A program made the translations under genes and the position numbers. Of a DNA stretch of 64,000 nt, positions 43,411-52,431 are shown in pieces. How positions within the stretch are numbered: the first letter of the stretch is position 1; the number at the start of each line of letters is the position of its first letter. Source of the stretch: Paenibacillus flagellatus (GTDB lineage Bacteria > Bacillota > Bacilli > Paenibacillales > NBRC-103111); the NCBI RefSeq assembly GCF_003217775.1, contig NZ_QJVJ01000001.1, positions 1 through 64,000 on the forward strand, written 5' to 3'. The notes under the pieces were generated by a model. It ran no database searches. It worked only from the letters and a program-made list of their open reading frames with translations, and had not been told where the DNA came from.

Positions 43411-44742
43411 CTATCCTAACGTCACGCGTTCAAGCTCTCCTTCGACGAACTGTCCACCGGCCTGCAGCACGTAGCGGATGCGGGCCGCGGATACGTCCCG
43501 TACGTCGTCCGCCTTCGACCAGACCGCGAGCGCCGCCGCCGTTCCGGCCGCTTCGCCGATGGCGCTGACGCCGGACATGACCCGGTACGAGCTGTGCGCT
43601 TCGTGCGTACCGCTGATGCAGCGGGAACTGAGCAGCACATTTTTCAACCCCTTCGCGACGAGCGAACGGTAAGGAATATGATAGTAGCCCGGATCGCCGA
43701 TCTTGACCAGCTTCGCCCCTCCGCCCAGCGGATCGTGGATGTCCAGACTGTAGGCGCAGGCGGCCACCATGTCGTCGAAGCGGCGCGCATGCAGACAATC
43801 GTCCGCCGTCAGCACGTAATCGCCGACGATTCGTCTTCCTTCGCGGACGCCCAGCTTCGGTGCGATACATTCGATTTCGGCTTCGGCGAAAGCCGGATGC
43901 CGCTTCACCGCAGCGGCCAGCTGCAGCGCCTGCTCCGTCCCTTCCTTCATGCCCGCGTCGACCGTTTCCGGCCTGGTCGGATCGACATCCGTTACGGCGG
44001 TGGAGTTGAACAAAATGCCTTGTCCGTCCGGATACGGAAAGCACAGCACGCTCGGCCTCGGATTGCGCGTTCCGCCTTCGTCCTTCAGCTGCAGGTAATG
44101 GACCGTCAATTCTTGCCGCAGCGAGCGGATGCCGCCCCATGTCGTGATGCGGGGATTGAGCAGCTTCGACGGGTCGAAGCCGGTCATTTTGAACGTGACG
44201 GTCGCCGTTTGCAGCTTCCCGTCCTCTTCCCTTCCGATATGGAATTCCGCTCCCGCCATGGCGCTCAAATGACCGTCCGCGGTCGCGTCCAAAAAGACGT
44301 CGCCTTCGACGGAAGACGTCTCCCCTTCTCCCGAAACGGCCGCGATGCGCACGATTTTGCCGGCTTCCGTCACGACGCCGGTGACCTTGCGCCCCGTCCG
44401 CACGGTGATGAGCGGCTCTGCCGTAAGCAGCGCCTCGTACGTGCGCTTCAACTCCCGTTCGTCGTAGGTCGGTACGATTTCTTCGGCGTCGAACAGCCCT
44501 CTCCGGGACGTATACGCTTGCGGAAACAGCTCGCGGTGGATCCCGTTGTTGATCGGCCGCCCGTCCTTGTCCCGGAACGTGCAAATGAGCGAGACGGCCG
44601 AATGCACCCCCGTGCCGCCGATTTCCTCCCTTTCCTCCAGCAGCAGGACGCTTCTGCGCAGCCTGGCGGCGGCAAGCGCGGCGCATATGCCTCCAACTCC
44701 CGCACCGACTACGACGATATCGTATCGCGTCTCCCGTTCCAT
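43411..44742 (-). CDS. FAD-dependent oxidoreductase (FAD_oxidored type)
   Basis: The 443-residue flavoprotein has the N-terminal dinucleotide-binding motif IVVVGAGVGGICAALAAARL with LLLEE, the GGTGVHSAVSLICTF stretch and FLDATADGHLSAMAGAEF. These are typical of the group often found beside sugar ABC operons in Paenibacillaceae. There is no signal peptide. The substrate is unknown; a sugar-derived or hydroxyl-bearing compound is a guess from context. It is transcribed toward the LacI gene, and an AraC gene diverges from it. Confidence 0.88.
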   Translation of the reverse strand: MERETRYDIVVVGAGVGGICAALAAARLRRSVLLLEEREEIGGTGVHSAVSLICTFRDKDGRPINNGIHRELFPQAYTSRRGLFDAEEIVPTYDERELKRTYEALLTAEPLITVRTGRKVTGVVTEAGKIVRIAAVSGEGETSSVEGDVFLDATADGHLSAMAGAEFHIGREEDGKLQTATVTFKMTGFDPSKLLNPRITTWGGIRSLRQELTVHYLQLKDEGGTRNPRPSVLCFPYPDGQGILFNSTAVTDVDPTRPETVDAGMKEGTEQALQLAAAVKRHPAFAEAEIECIAPKLGVREGRRIVGDYVLTADDCLHARRFDDMVAACAYSLDIHDPLGGGAKLVKIGDPGYYHIPYRSLVAKGLKNVLLSSRCISGTHEAHSSYRVMSGVSAIGEAAGTAAALAVWSKADDVRDVSAARIRYVLQAGGQFVEGELERVTLG

Positions 44743-44941
44743 CTCGCTCTCTCCCCTTCTCTTACCCGAATTTGCCGAAGGCGAACGAAAGCAAGCCGGT
44801 CGCCCCCCCTTAACTATGCTCGCTGCAAGCGGCCGCCGCTACACAACTTTTCGCGGAAAAGTTATGTTTTTTTGCTATGTTGCGTGCTGCTCTTTCCCTT
44901 ATGGTAAAATCGAGCTATTCCGGTCGACGGGGAGGCGCCCA

Positions 44942-45850
44942 ATGAACATGGAACCGATGAGAAAGAACGAACATTTCGAGGGCACACGTTTTCCGTTCAA
45001 AATGACGATTCAAAACAAAGCGCCGACGCTCGTCCATGCTCACTGGCACGAGCATCTCGAATTCATCCGGGTGCTGCAAGGCCCCGTTACCGTCCGAATC
45101 GACGGCGAAACCTTCCTCGCTCGGACCGGCGATATTTTTTATATTCACAGCAACCGGATCCATTCCGTTACGGCCGATGTCGACGAATCGGGGAGCGGCG
45201 CCGGGGCGATCCAAGGCATGGTCTTCGACAAGTCGCTCCTGTACATTCCGGCTGACCGACTGGATATCCGGCGGGCGCTTGCCGCTCTCGACGGAACGAA
45301 CGCGATCGACCGCGCCTTCGGCCCCGATCATCAAGTATGGCCGGAGCTGAACGACGCGATGAACAAGGCGTATGACGAATGGATGCAGGCCGGGCCGGCA
45401 TACGAATTCGGTATTTTGTCGTGCCTGTTCCGGATGATGACGCTCCTCCTCCGTCTGTACGGACAAGAGCCGCCGAACGGCGTCCCCGACGCGGACGACA
45501 GCCGCAGATTGAAGCCCGCCATCGACTATATGGAGAAGCATTTCGCCCGGAAAGTGTATATCGAAGCTGTCTCGCGATCCGTCAACATGAGCCCTTATCA
45601 TTTCTCCCGGCTGTTCAAACGGACGTTCGGCCTGCCTCCCGTTCGGTACTTGACCCGCATTCGCGTCGAACAGGCGAAACGGCTGCTGATCCGCCGGGAT
45701 ATGCCGATCACCGAGGTCGCCGAACGATGCGGCTTTTGCAACCTCAACTATTTCGACAAAGTGTTCAAGGAGCAATGCGGCTTCACGCCGCTCGAATACC
45801 GGAAGCGGTTCGTTCCGGGCCGGGAGGAAGCTCGGCGACCGACTATTTGA
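44942..45850 (+). CDS. AraC family regulator with N-terminal cupin
   Basis: The start at 44942 follows GGGGAGG by 7 nt; longer frames upstream overlap the divergent gene. The 302-residue protein has a cupin sensor domain (HAHWHEHLEFIRVLQG, about 32-47) and a C-terminal double helix-turn-helix: VNMSPYHFSRLFKRTFGLPP and ITEVAERCGFCNLNYFDKVF. It is divergent from the FAD oxidoreductase gene, which it may control, and could respond to the same sugar as the LacI system. It ends 8 bp into the gerC-like gene on the opposite strand. Confidence 0.93.
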   Translation: MNMEPMRKNEHFEGTRFPFKMTIQNKAPTLVHAHWHEHLEFIRVLQGPVTVRIDGETFLARTGDIFYIHSNRIHSVTADVDESGSGAGAIQGMVFDKSLLYIPADRLDIRRALAALDGTNAIDRAFGPDHQVWPELNDAMNKAYDEWMQAGPAYEFGILSCLFRMMTLLLRLYGQEPPNGVPDADDSRRLKPAIDYMEKHFARKVYIEAVSRSVNMSPYHFSRLFKRTFGLPPVRYLTRIRVEQAKRLLIRRDMPITEVAERCGFCNLNYFDKVFKEQCGFTPLEYRKRFVPGREEARRPTI

Positions 45851-46940
45851 GAATGCCGTGCCGTTTGATGACGACGTTCGTGCGAACCGTCACCTTCGAT
45901 TGCGCGAATGTATCCGGCCAGTTCTCGCCTATCGTTTTCCACCGCCCGTGCTGCAGCGAGCGGATCCGGCCGCCGATTCCGATCGGCTCCACTCGATGCT
46001 CTTGTAACTTGCGAAGCAGGGCGCTTAGTTCCCGATCGAAATATCGGGAAATGTTCCGCTCCAGCTCGGGGATGCTTTTGGTCAGCTCGGATTCCGAAGG
46101 GTATTCGGTCACTTCCGCATGAAGGTCCAGGCTGACCCGAATGTGCGGCGTTTTCTGCCATTCGATCCGGAAGCGGGGGCGCGCCTTCTTCACGCTGAAG
46201 CTGACGGGCAGCCGTTTGCCGTTGGCGGGCAGATCGGCGGTCAGCATCATCGGAAACTCCGCTTCGTTGCGCAGCATCAGGAGCTGCTTCGTCTCCGTTC
46301 GGTTAAGCGACATCTCGTACCGGTCTCTCGCGTTGAGAAGCGCGACTCCGTTAACGGTCAACTCCGAGCCTCTCCTGGCAATTTCCGGCAAGAACGCGGT
46401 CGATCCGCGGTCGTAGTACATGTAATGATATTTTTGCAGCGTTACGTTCGCCGTCAGTCCGTTGCGCACCGCGCTGTCCATCATATTGCGCAAATACATC
46501 TGGACGGCCGGCTTTCCGGGATACGAGGCCGTCATCAGCTCCGACACCGTACCGTCGACCGCGACCAAGTAAGCGTTGGTGGTCGTCTTCGCATCCCGGT
46601 ACATGATGTCCAAGTGGGGGAACAATGTCGTATGCTCCAGAAGCCGTTTGCCGACCAACACCATCTGCACCTTCCCCGCCACGACGGTTCCGTTGCTGAC
46701 GGCATTCATTTTTTCCCTCGACTCGCGGAGCGAACGGCTCTGTACCCGGAACACGTCCTGCTTCGTTTTGGCCGATTCGCTGAACACCGGAGAAATGCCC
46801 GTCACCTGCAAGTCCCCGTCCTCGGTACGGTCGAAGCCGAGTGCGAGAACCAGGTCCAGCTTATCCAGCTCGTTATAGTCGGCGCACCCCGGCAGCAGGA
46901 GCAGCAAGGTCAAGGCAATGCGAACCAACCCGCGCTTCAT
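45843..46940 (-). CDS. Ger(x)C family spore germination lipoprotein (ger operon 3)
   Basis: The start at 46940 follows AGGAGG and overlaps the preceding gene by 4 nt; a longer frame upstream lies within that gene. The 365-residue protein has a short lipoprotein signal MKRGLVRIALTLLLLLPGCA followed by DYNELDKLDLVLALGFDRTE, the Ger(x)C hallmark in a slightly changed form. The C-terminal domain with ITKSIPELERNISRYF-like helices is present. It closes an A-B-C operon. Confidence 0.92.
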   Translation of the reverse strand: MKRGLVRIALTLLLLLPGCADYNELDKLDLVLALGFDRTEDGDLQVTGISPVFSESAKTKQDVFRVQSRSLRESREKMNAVSNGTVVAGKVQMVLVGKRLLEHTTLFPHLDIMYRDAKTTTNAYLVAVDGTVSELMTASYPGKPAVQMYLRNMMDSAVRNGLTANVTLQKYHYMYYDRGSTAFLPEIARRGSELTVNGVALLNARDRYEMSLNRTETKQLLMLRNEAEFPMMLTADLPANGKRLPVSFSVKKARPRFRIEWQKTPHIRVSLDLHAEVTEYPSESELTKSIPELERNISRYFDRELSALLRKLQEHRVEPIGIGGRIRSLQHGRWKTIGENWPDTFAQSKVTVRTNVVIKRHGILK

Positions 46941-48046
46941 GATTTCCTCCTCCATCGGCCGACAAGGACAACGATCGCAAAAAACAGCACGGGCATCGCA
47001 TAGGAGAAGCCTACGCCGAGCCATCCCCAGTATTGCTGCATGAGCGTAATCTGTTCGAACGACGGCTCGAAGACGACCGCAAGGACCAGCAGCAAGCCGA
47101 CCAAAAACCGCAGCGGCGCGATATGGCGCTTCATGCCGATCACGTCGCGGGCGCCCAACGACGCCATATGCATGTACGGAATAATGGTCTGGGCCATAAT
47201 GATCAAATAAAAGGACAGAAATACGATTTCGAATCGCTCGATGATCGGAAGCGTGATCGTTTTCAGCAAATTCAAGGTCGGCCACGAATAGGTCGTAATT
47301 TCCTCCGGGCCGAAATAAATCGTGCAAAACAAGAACACGAACACGAGAAGAACCATATAAATCGTCGTCCCGAAAAACAGCCCCTTGAACGCTTCACGGC
47401 GATTTTCCAAATACGGAACGTACAAAAACGCGATTTCGAAACCCAAAAACGGAAAGATCGTATATTTCACCGCTCGGAGCACGCCCGACCATCCTTGGGG
47501 GAGCAGCGGCAGCAAGTTCAGCCAATGGCTGTCTTTGAGGGCGAAAAGCAGCAGGGGCGGCATCCACAGCGTGAACAGAAAGACGAATTCGGCGAACCGT
47601 CCGAGCACGCGAATTTGGTATTGGGCTACCGCATAGACGGGCAGCATCACGAGCAGCATCAGGATATAGTTGGGCGTGTTCGGTAAAATCCAGTTTTGGT
47701 AAATGAAAATGATCGAAAACGAAACGGTCGTCACCGCATACAACGCGTACAAGACGACGATCGATGCCGCCGCCTTGCCCAGCCACTTCCCGAGGATGAG
47801 GTGAAGAATGTCAAGCAGCGTCCGCCCCGGATAGCGTTCCAATACCTTCACGATGAACCATCCGGCAACCAGCGTAATGATCCAGCCGATCAGGATGGAC
47901 ATCCAGCCGCCCGCCCCCGCTTCCCCGCTGACTTCGCCCGGAAGGGAAAGGACTCCGACTCCCAGCTCGGTCTTGTAGATCATGTAAATAAACTGCTTGG
48001 TGCTCAGTTCCTTGCCGGCCATCGTCCGGCGCTGTTCAAGGTTCAT
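46937..48046 (-). CDS. GerAB-type germination permease (ger operon 3)
   Basis: The 369-residue protein has ten predicted helices. It begins with LSTKQFIYMIYKTELGVGVL and SLPGEVSGEAG, so the GVGVLSLP unwound-helix motif of germinant-binding B subunits is intact. FLGFEIAFLYVPYLENRREA and VSFSIIFIYQNWILPNTPNY are family-like. The start overlaps the A-subunit gene by 11 bp; an ATG eight codons later is an alternative. Confidence 0.93.
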   Translation of the reverse strand: MNLEQRRTMAGKELSTKQFIYMIYKTELGVGVLSLPGEVSGEAGAGGWMSILIGWIITLVAGWFIVKVLERYPGRTLLDILHLILGKWLGKAAASIVVLYALYAVTTVSFSIIFIYQNWILPNTPNYILMLLVMLPVYAVAQYQIRVLGRFAEFVFLFTLWMPPLLLFALKDSHWLNLLPLLPQGWSGVLRAVKYTIFPFLGFEIAFLYVPYLENRREAFKGLFFGTTIYMVLLVFVFLFCTIYFGPEEITTYSWPTLNLLKTITLPIIERFEIVFLSFYLIIMAQTIIPYMHMASLGARDVIGMKRHIAPLRFLVGLLLVLAVVFEPSFEQITLMQQYWGWLGVGFSYAMPVLFFAIVVLVGRWRRKS

Positions 48047-49517
48047 CGTCGGCGGATCGACCTTTCCGTCTGATTAGTTGCTTCGCTTGCGCGGCGACCG
48101 GCCTCGTCTTCATCATCCAGGACGGAAGACGGACGAACGTGTCTTTCCAATCCGGCAAATGGATCGGGTAAAACGGGCTTCCGTAAGGCGTTTTCAACGT
48201 TTCCAACGAAATGAGATGGGCGACGAGCAGCATGATGCTGACGACAATGCCGACCAATCCGAATATGGACGCGGCGATCATCGTCGGGAATCGGATCAGC
48301 CGAATGGCCGCCGCCATATCCGGATTCGGGACGATGAAGGAAGAAATCGCCGTCAAGGACACGACGATGACCATAATATTGCTGACGATGCCGGCTTCTA
48401 CCGCCGCTTGGCCGATGACGATACCGCCTACGATGCCGACGGTTTGACCGATTCGATTCGGCAGCCTCAGCCCGGATTCGCGCAGCATTTCCAGAATCAG
48501 CTCCATCAGAAACGCTTCGAGCAGCGGAGGCAGAGGTACCCTCTCCCGGGTACGGCCGATGGACAAGATGAGGTCGACCGGGATGATCTCGTAATGAAAC
48601 GAAAGCGCGGCTATGTAAAAGGAAGGTAAGTACAACGCGATGAAGCTGCCGACGATTCTCAGCACCCGGATGAAGGAAGCGACCTGCCATCTCGAGTTGT
48701 AATCGTCCAGCGTCTGGAAAAAGGACATGAACGTCGCCGGTCCGATGAGCGCGCCGGTAGCCCGATCCATCATGACGGCAACGCGCCCTTGAAGCAGATG
48801 CGAAGCGGCCGAATCCGGCCGCTCGGTGATGAGAAACTGGGGCAGCAGCGAGAACGGCCTTTCCTCCAGCCACTCCATCATTTCCCCGATATTGAGAATG
48901 CTGTCCGTATCGATCAGCCGAATGCGGCGCTTGAACTCCGAGACGACGCTTTCGTCCGCGACATCCGACAAATAAATGACGGCCGCCCGGACTGCCCCCC
49001 TCCTGCCGACGTTGACATACTCGACTTTCAGCTCCGATTGCGGCAAATACCGGCGCAGCATCGCCGTGTTGTCGTCCAGCTGCTCGACGAACCCGAGATG
49101 GGATCCGCGGTAGGCGAACTCGGAGGTAGGCTCGTCCGGCGATCTTCCTCCCGGTTTCGGACTGCCGAGTACTAGCGCTTCTCCCGCCCCTTCTTCGATC
49201 AATACGGCGTTGCCGGCGAACAAGGCGCGCTGCACGGTCGCAAGCTCCGCCGTCGGACTCGTGCGCCCGACCGCGACGATCGCTTGAAGCGGCGTGGCTT
49301 CGGCTCCCTCATATCGGAATAGCGGCAGCAATATCCGGTTCTCGATCGTCGGCTTGTCCGTCATGTTATCCATGAACAGCAGTACGGCCCGACGGCATCC
49401 GTTATCGCCGAATTGCACATAACGAACGACCAGCTCGGGAATATGTACGAATTGGTCTTGTATCCAACTCTCGAGATCGTCCAGACGCATCGGAACCGCG
49501 TCGGTTTCGAGATTCAT
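48036..49517 (-). CDS. GerAA-type germination protein (ger operon 3)
   Basis: The 493-residue A subunit has a soluble N-terminal part and membrane helices from about residue 290. Family blocks include LITERPDSAASHLLQGRVAV, YIAALSFHYEIIPVDLILSI, PLPPLLEAFLMELILEMLRE and SGLRLPNRIGQTVGIVGGIV. It ends ARKRRRKGRSADDEP-like with a basic tail. It heads an A-B-C operon. A weak sigma-G-like pair lies about 40-70 bp upstream. Confidence 0.95.
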   Translation of the reverse strand: MNLETDAVPMRLDDLESWIQDQFVHIPELVVRYVQFGDNGCRRAVLLFMDNMTDKPTIENRILLPLFRYEGAEATPLQAIVAVGRTSPTAELATVQRALFAGNAVLIEEGAGEALVLGSPKPGGRSPDEPTSEFAYRGSHLGFVEQLDDNTAMLRRYLPQSELKVEYVNVGRRGAVRAAVIYLSDVADESVVSEFKRRIRLIDTDSILNIGEMMEWLEERPFSLLPQFLITERPDSAASHLLQGRVAVMMDRATGALIGPATFMSFFQTLDDYNSRWQVASFIRVLRIVGSFIALYLPSFYIAALSFHYEIIPVDLILSIGRTRERVPLPPLLEAFLMELILEMLRESGLRLPNRIGQTVGIVGGIVIGQAAVEAGIVSNIMVIVVSLTAISSFIVPNPDMAAAIRLIRFPTMIAASIFGLVGIVVSIMLLVAHLISLETLKTPYGSPFYPIHLPDWKDTFVRLPSWMMKTRPVAAQAKQLIRRKGRSADDEP

Positions 49518-49598
49518 CCCGCCACCTCATTTGCCGCTTGTTTTCCAAGTATTTTCATCCGCTGGATGAATTATGCATTCGCGCCCGACGGCCCCGGA

Positions 49599-49653
49599 TT
49601 GACAGCTGTGAACGGCACACATATAATAGTCATGACAATTATCGTCATGACTA
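49599..49653 (+). promoter_or_regulatory. Consensus sigma-A promoter with overlapping palindromic operator
   Basis: TTGACA (49599-49604), exactly 17 bp, TATAAT (49622-49627) is a perfect consensus promoter. The palindrome TAGTCATGAC-N7-GTCATGACTA (49627-49653) starts in the -10 and covers the start point, so a bound repressor would block it. It drives the MFS gene through a ~130-nt leader. The leader holds a possible 10-codon frame (TTG at about 49674 after AAGGGAGG) and a second, looser site near 49731-49756 sharing CAATTATCGT. Confidence 0.8.
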
Positions 49654-49785
49654 CATTTTGAAGGGAGGATGATTTGGCGAAGACAAACGATCCGGAACCC
49701 CGATAAAAGCCCGATTTCGGCCAATTATTTGCTATAGCAATTATCGTATTGACTTATATACATATACAAGAGAGGAGAGTAAAGC

Positions 49786-51171
49786 ATGGATCAGGCAGCA
49801 AGCAAATCCGGCATTTGGGACACCCCTTATAGGGGGCTGACCGTAGGGATCGTATTGGCGATCACGACCGTCGCCTTCGAGGGGCTGGCGATTACGACGA
49901 TCGCCCCCGAATTGGCTCGACATTTACAAGGTCTATCTTTGTACGGTTGGATATTCAGCGCCTTTCTGCTGTCGCAGCTGGCGGGCACGATGATCATCGG
50001 CCGGCAAATCGGCAAAATCGGCGCGCTCCGTTCCTTCGTCCTGGCGATTGCGGCGTTCGTGGCGGGGATCGTCATCGCGGCCACGGCCGCGAACATGCCG
50101 ATTCTGGTTGCGGGAAGGGCGCTCCAAGGATTCGGCGCCGGGGGGATCGTCACTTGCGTCTATTACAGCATTGCGCTCCGTTATCCGGACGCGCTGCGCA
50201 CGAACATATTGGCCGCTTTTTCCGGCGCCTATCTATTGCCCGCCCTCATCGGCCCCTATATGGCCGGATGGTTGGCCGAGCACGTATCGTGGCGATTCGT
50301 CTTCTGGCTCGTGCTTCCGCTGATCGGAGCGGCCTTGTGGCTGACGCTGCCTTCGTTCCGCGAGCTGCAGGCGGGGCTGACCGACAGCCGTTCGGCCGAC
50401 CGCGGCTCCCTCCGGGTAGGGAACGCGCTGCTGCTGACGATCGGGACGGGACTGCTGCTCGCGGGATTGGGATGGATAACCGAATGGACCGGGGCGGTGG
50501 CGGCGCTTAGCGGCTTCATCGTCATCATCCGACCGCTTCGCAAGCTGCTTCCCGAGGGCACGTTCGCCGCGCGCAGAGGGCTGCCGGCCACGCTCCTCTC
50601 CCGAGGTCTATACTACGCCTGCTACGTGGCGACCGAGAGCTACGTCGTGCTGGCGCTCACGGAAGTGAAGGGAATGTCCGCCGATCGGGCCGGGCTGATC
50701 GTCGCCGCCGGCGCGCTCAGCTGGTCGTTCGCGGCTTGGCTGCAGGCCCGGCTCGACAAGAAGGACCGCGGTCTCGGACGCAAACGGCGGATTACGATCG
50801 GCATCGGCCTAATGGTCGTCGGCGTATCGCTCGTCATGATGGCTGTAGCATTTGAAGGCGGCGGCATCGGCTTCGCCATCGTGTCGCAGGCGTTCACCGG
50901 CTTCGGCATCGGGCTCGCCAATCCGACGACGGGTGCGATCGCGCTTCAGCACGCTCGGACGGGGGAAGAAGGCGAGATTTCCTCCCATTTGCAATTCGTG
51001 GATGCGTTCTGCCCGGGGGTCGGCATCGGCATCGGCGGCGCTTTGATCGCGATCGCCGAGCGGTTCGGCTTGGGGATGCCTGCCGGAATTACGCTGGCCT
51101 TGTTTCTTTCATTGCTCCTCGTCGTCCTCGGCTTTATTTTTTCGTTCCGCATTACGAATAGGCCGACGTAA
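49786..51171 (+). CDS. MFS transporter, DHA-type multidrug efflux
   Basis: The 461-residue protein has 12-14 hydrophobic helices. The N-terminus VGIVLAITTVAFEGLAITTI and APELARHLQG resembles DHA2/EmrB-like drug:H+ antiporters. RQIGKIGALRSFVLAIAAF replaces the usual DRxGRR loop, and the RALQGFGAGGIVTCV motif C-like segment is present. The ribosome binding site is GAGAGGAGAG. A MarR gene follows 141 bp downstream with its own promoter, which points to efflux controlled by a small-molecule sensor. Confidence 0.92.
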   Translation: MDQAASKSGIWDTPYRGLTVGIVLAITTVAFEGLAITTIAPELARHLQGLSLYGWIFSAFLLSQLAGTMIIGRQIGKIGALRSFVLAIAAFVAGIVIAATAANMPILVAGRALQGFGAGGIVTCVYYSIALRYPDALRTNILAAFSGAYLLPALIGPYMAGWLAEHVSWRFVFWLVLPLIGAALWLTLPSFRELQAGLTDSRSADRGSLRVGNALLLTIGTGLLLAGLGWITEWTGAVAALSGFIVIIRPLRKLLPEGTFAARRGLPATLLSRGLYYACYVATESYVVLALTEVKGMSADRAGLIVAAGALSWSFAAWLQARLDKKDRGLGRKRRITIGIGLMVVGVSLVMMAVAFEGGGIGFAIVSQAFTGFGIGLANPTTGAIALQHARTGEEGEISSHLQFVDAFCPGVGIGIGGALIAIAERFGLGMPAGITLALFLSLLLVVLGFIFSFRITNRPT

Positions 51172-51239
51172 GGCGGCTGTCGGTTGTCCGGCGGCCTCCG
51201 CCTATTGCGGCTCCATGAGGCGTGCCTTCCGATCCCGAA

Positions 51240-51292
51240 TTGACAGCCATAACGCCGCCCCTATATGATGGTCCTAGCAAGGATCATCATAT
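51240..51292 (+). promoter_or_regulatory. Promoter and operator of the MarR gene
   Basis: TTGACA (51240-51245), 18 bp, TATGAT (51264-51269). The inverted repeat ATATGATGGTCC / GGATCATCATAT (51263-51274 and 51281-51292) overlaps the -10, with one mismatched pair, consistent with MarR autorepression. Confidence 0.7.
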
Positions 51293-51312
51293 GGCGATGA
51301 GGGAAGCTCACC

Positions 51313-51738
51313 ATGGAGTTGGAAAAATATATCGGCGTTATGGTTCATCGAGCGGACTTGAAGCTGAATAATTATTATCAGAAAGTGGTCCAGCCTTTCG
51401 ATATTACCGTCGACCAGTGGGAAATATTGGTCGTCTTGTGGGAAAAGGAAGGCATTACCCAGAAGGAGCTCGCCGAACGGCTCGTCCGGGACCAGACGAA
51501 CGTCGGCCGCATGCTGTTCAAGCTGGAGAAGAAAGGGTTCGTTCGCCGGGTCACCGACGATACGGACCGCAGGGCGATGCGGGTCTACTTGACGCCGAAA
51601 GGAAGGGAAGTCCGGGAGGATATTCTCGCCCCGTCCATCGAAGCTTACAACAAGACGATCGCGGGCTTGTCCGAGGAGGACGTCGACGCGTTTCGCAGAA
51701 TATTGGCCGTCATGTACGACAACGTAAAGGATCTTTAG
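51313..51738 (+). CDS. MarR family transcriptional regulator
   Basis: The 141-residue winged-helix regulator begins MELEKYIGVMVHRADLKLNN. The recognition region is GITQKELAERLVRDQTNVGR and the wing VRRVTDDTDRRAMRVYLTPK, with the family DxRxxxV/LTxxG signature. It probably represses its own promoter and that of the upstream MFS gene, releasing on drug or phenolic binding. Confidence 0.95.
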   Translation: MELEKYIGVMVHRADLKLNNYYQKVVQPFDITVDQWEILVVLWEKEGITQKELAERLVRDQTNVGRMLFKLEKKGFVRRVTDDTDRRAMRVYLTPKGREVREDILAPSIEAYNKTIAGLSEEDVDAFRRILAVMYDNVKDL

Positions 51739-51773
51739 ATCGGACCGCCTTCCGGCGCCGCAAATCCAAAACA

Positions 51774-51807
51774 CCCCCCGGGCTCCCGAAAGCTCCCGGG
51801 GGGTTGT
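51774..51807 (+). terminator. Terminator of the MarR gene
   Basis: CCCCCCGGG and CCCGGGGGG form a stem extended by AGC/GCT, followed by TTGTT. Confidence 0.7.
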
Positions 51808-51897
51808 TCGTTATGAATGGATGCCGCATTCCGCGTCTTCGGGGTGCCGCTTCGGATCCTTCCGACGCGGAGACTGGAGATGCTCGCCCTTTTTCTC

Positions 51898-52266
51898 TTA
51901 TGAAAAGGCGTTCGTCAGACCGTCCGTATGCCAAACGGTTAACAATACGATCAGCACCAGAAACACGACGGGCGGCACCGATTTGCCGAACGAATCTTTC
52001 ACCCGTACGTGCGCGAGGAACGCTGCCAGCATCGTCATCCCGAGCCAAATGCCTCCCCATGCGATCGCCCCCGCATTCCAATAGCCCCAGATCAGCACCG
52101 CGGCCCCCAATAATTGGACGATGCCCGTAACGGCACGAAACCATTGAGGCAGCCGCAGATTGTTGAATATATCGACCCAGTATTTGACCCCTGCGAGTTT
52201 GGCAAAACCCGAAAAGACGTAGTAGGCGACCAGCAAGCTTTGAAGAACAATCGATAAGACGATCAT
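51898..52266 (-). CDS. DoxX family membrane protein
   Basis: The 122-residue protein starts MIVLSIVLQSLLVAYYVFSG at 52266, after AGGGAGG, and has four hydrophobic helices. FAKLAGVKYWVDIFNNLRLP and WFRAVTGIVQLLGAAVLIWG are the DoxX-like core. Members may take part in redox or quinone-linked membrane functions. It is divergent from a TetR gene with two operator-like palindromes between them, so the TetR protein is its likely regulator. Confidence 0.88.
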   Translation of the reverse strand: MIVLSIVLQSLLVAYYVFSGFAKLAGVKYWVDIFNNLRLPQWFRAVTGIVQLLGAAVLIWGYWNAGAIAWGGIWLGMTMLAAFLAHVRVKDSFGKSVPPVVFLVLIVLLTVWHTDGLTNAFS

Positions 52267-52314
52267 GGCGATTTCCTCCCTTTCTCCCTGTAGCGAATTA
52301 CTTACTGAACACAT

Positions 52315-52365
52315 GGTAAATTATAACTTACCTATTGTCAAGTATAATTTTACTGATGGTAAATT
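52315..52365. promoter_or_regulatory. Two TetR-type operators between doxX-like and tetR genes
   Basis: GGTAAATTATAACTTACC (52315-52332) is an 18-bp near-perfect palindrome, and TTTAC-TGATG-GTAAA (52349-52363) is a related one. Both carry GGTAAA half-sites and lie in the divergent promoter region. Confidence 0.6.
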
Positions 52366-52431
52366 GAACTTGACTTTCATTCAGTACATGATAGGATGAA
52401 CCTAATAGATCCCGTATGGAGGTAAAGCGGA

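Noticed and set aside
44843-44861. AACTTTTCGCGGAAAAGTT hairpin with a T-run before the AraC gene
   Set aside because: It lies between divergent genes, so it is not the terminator of either; it may be an operator, but there is no second copy to support this.
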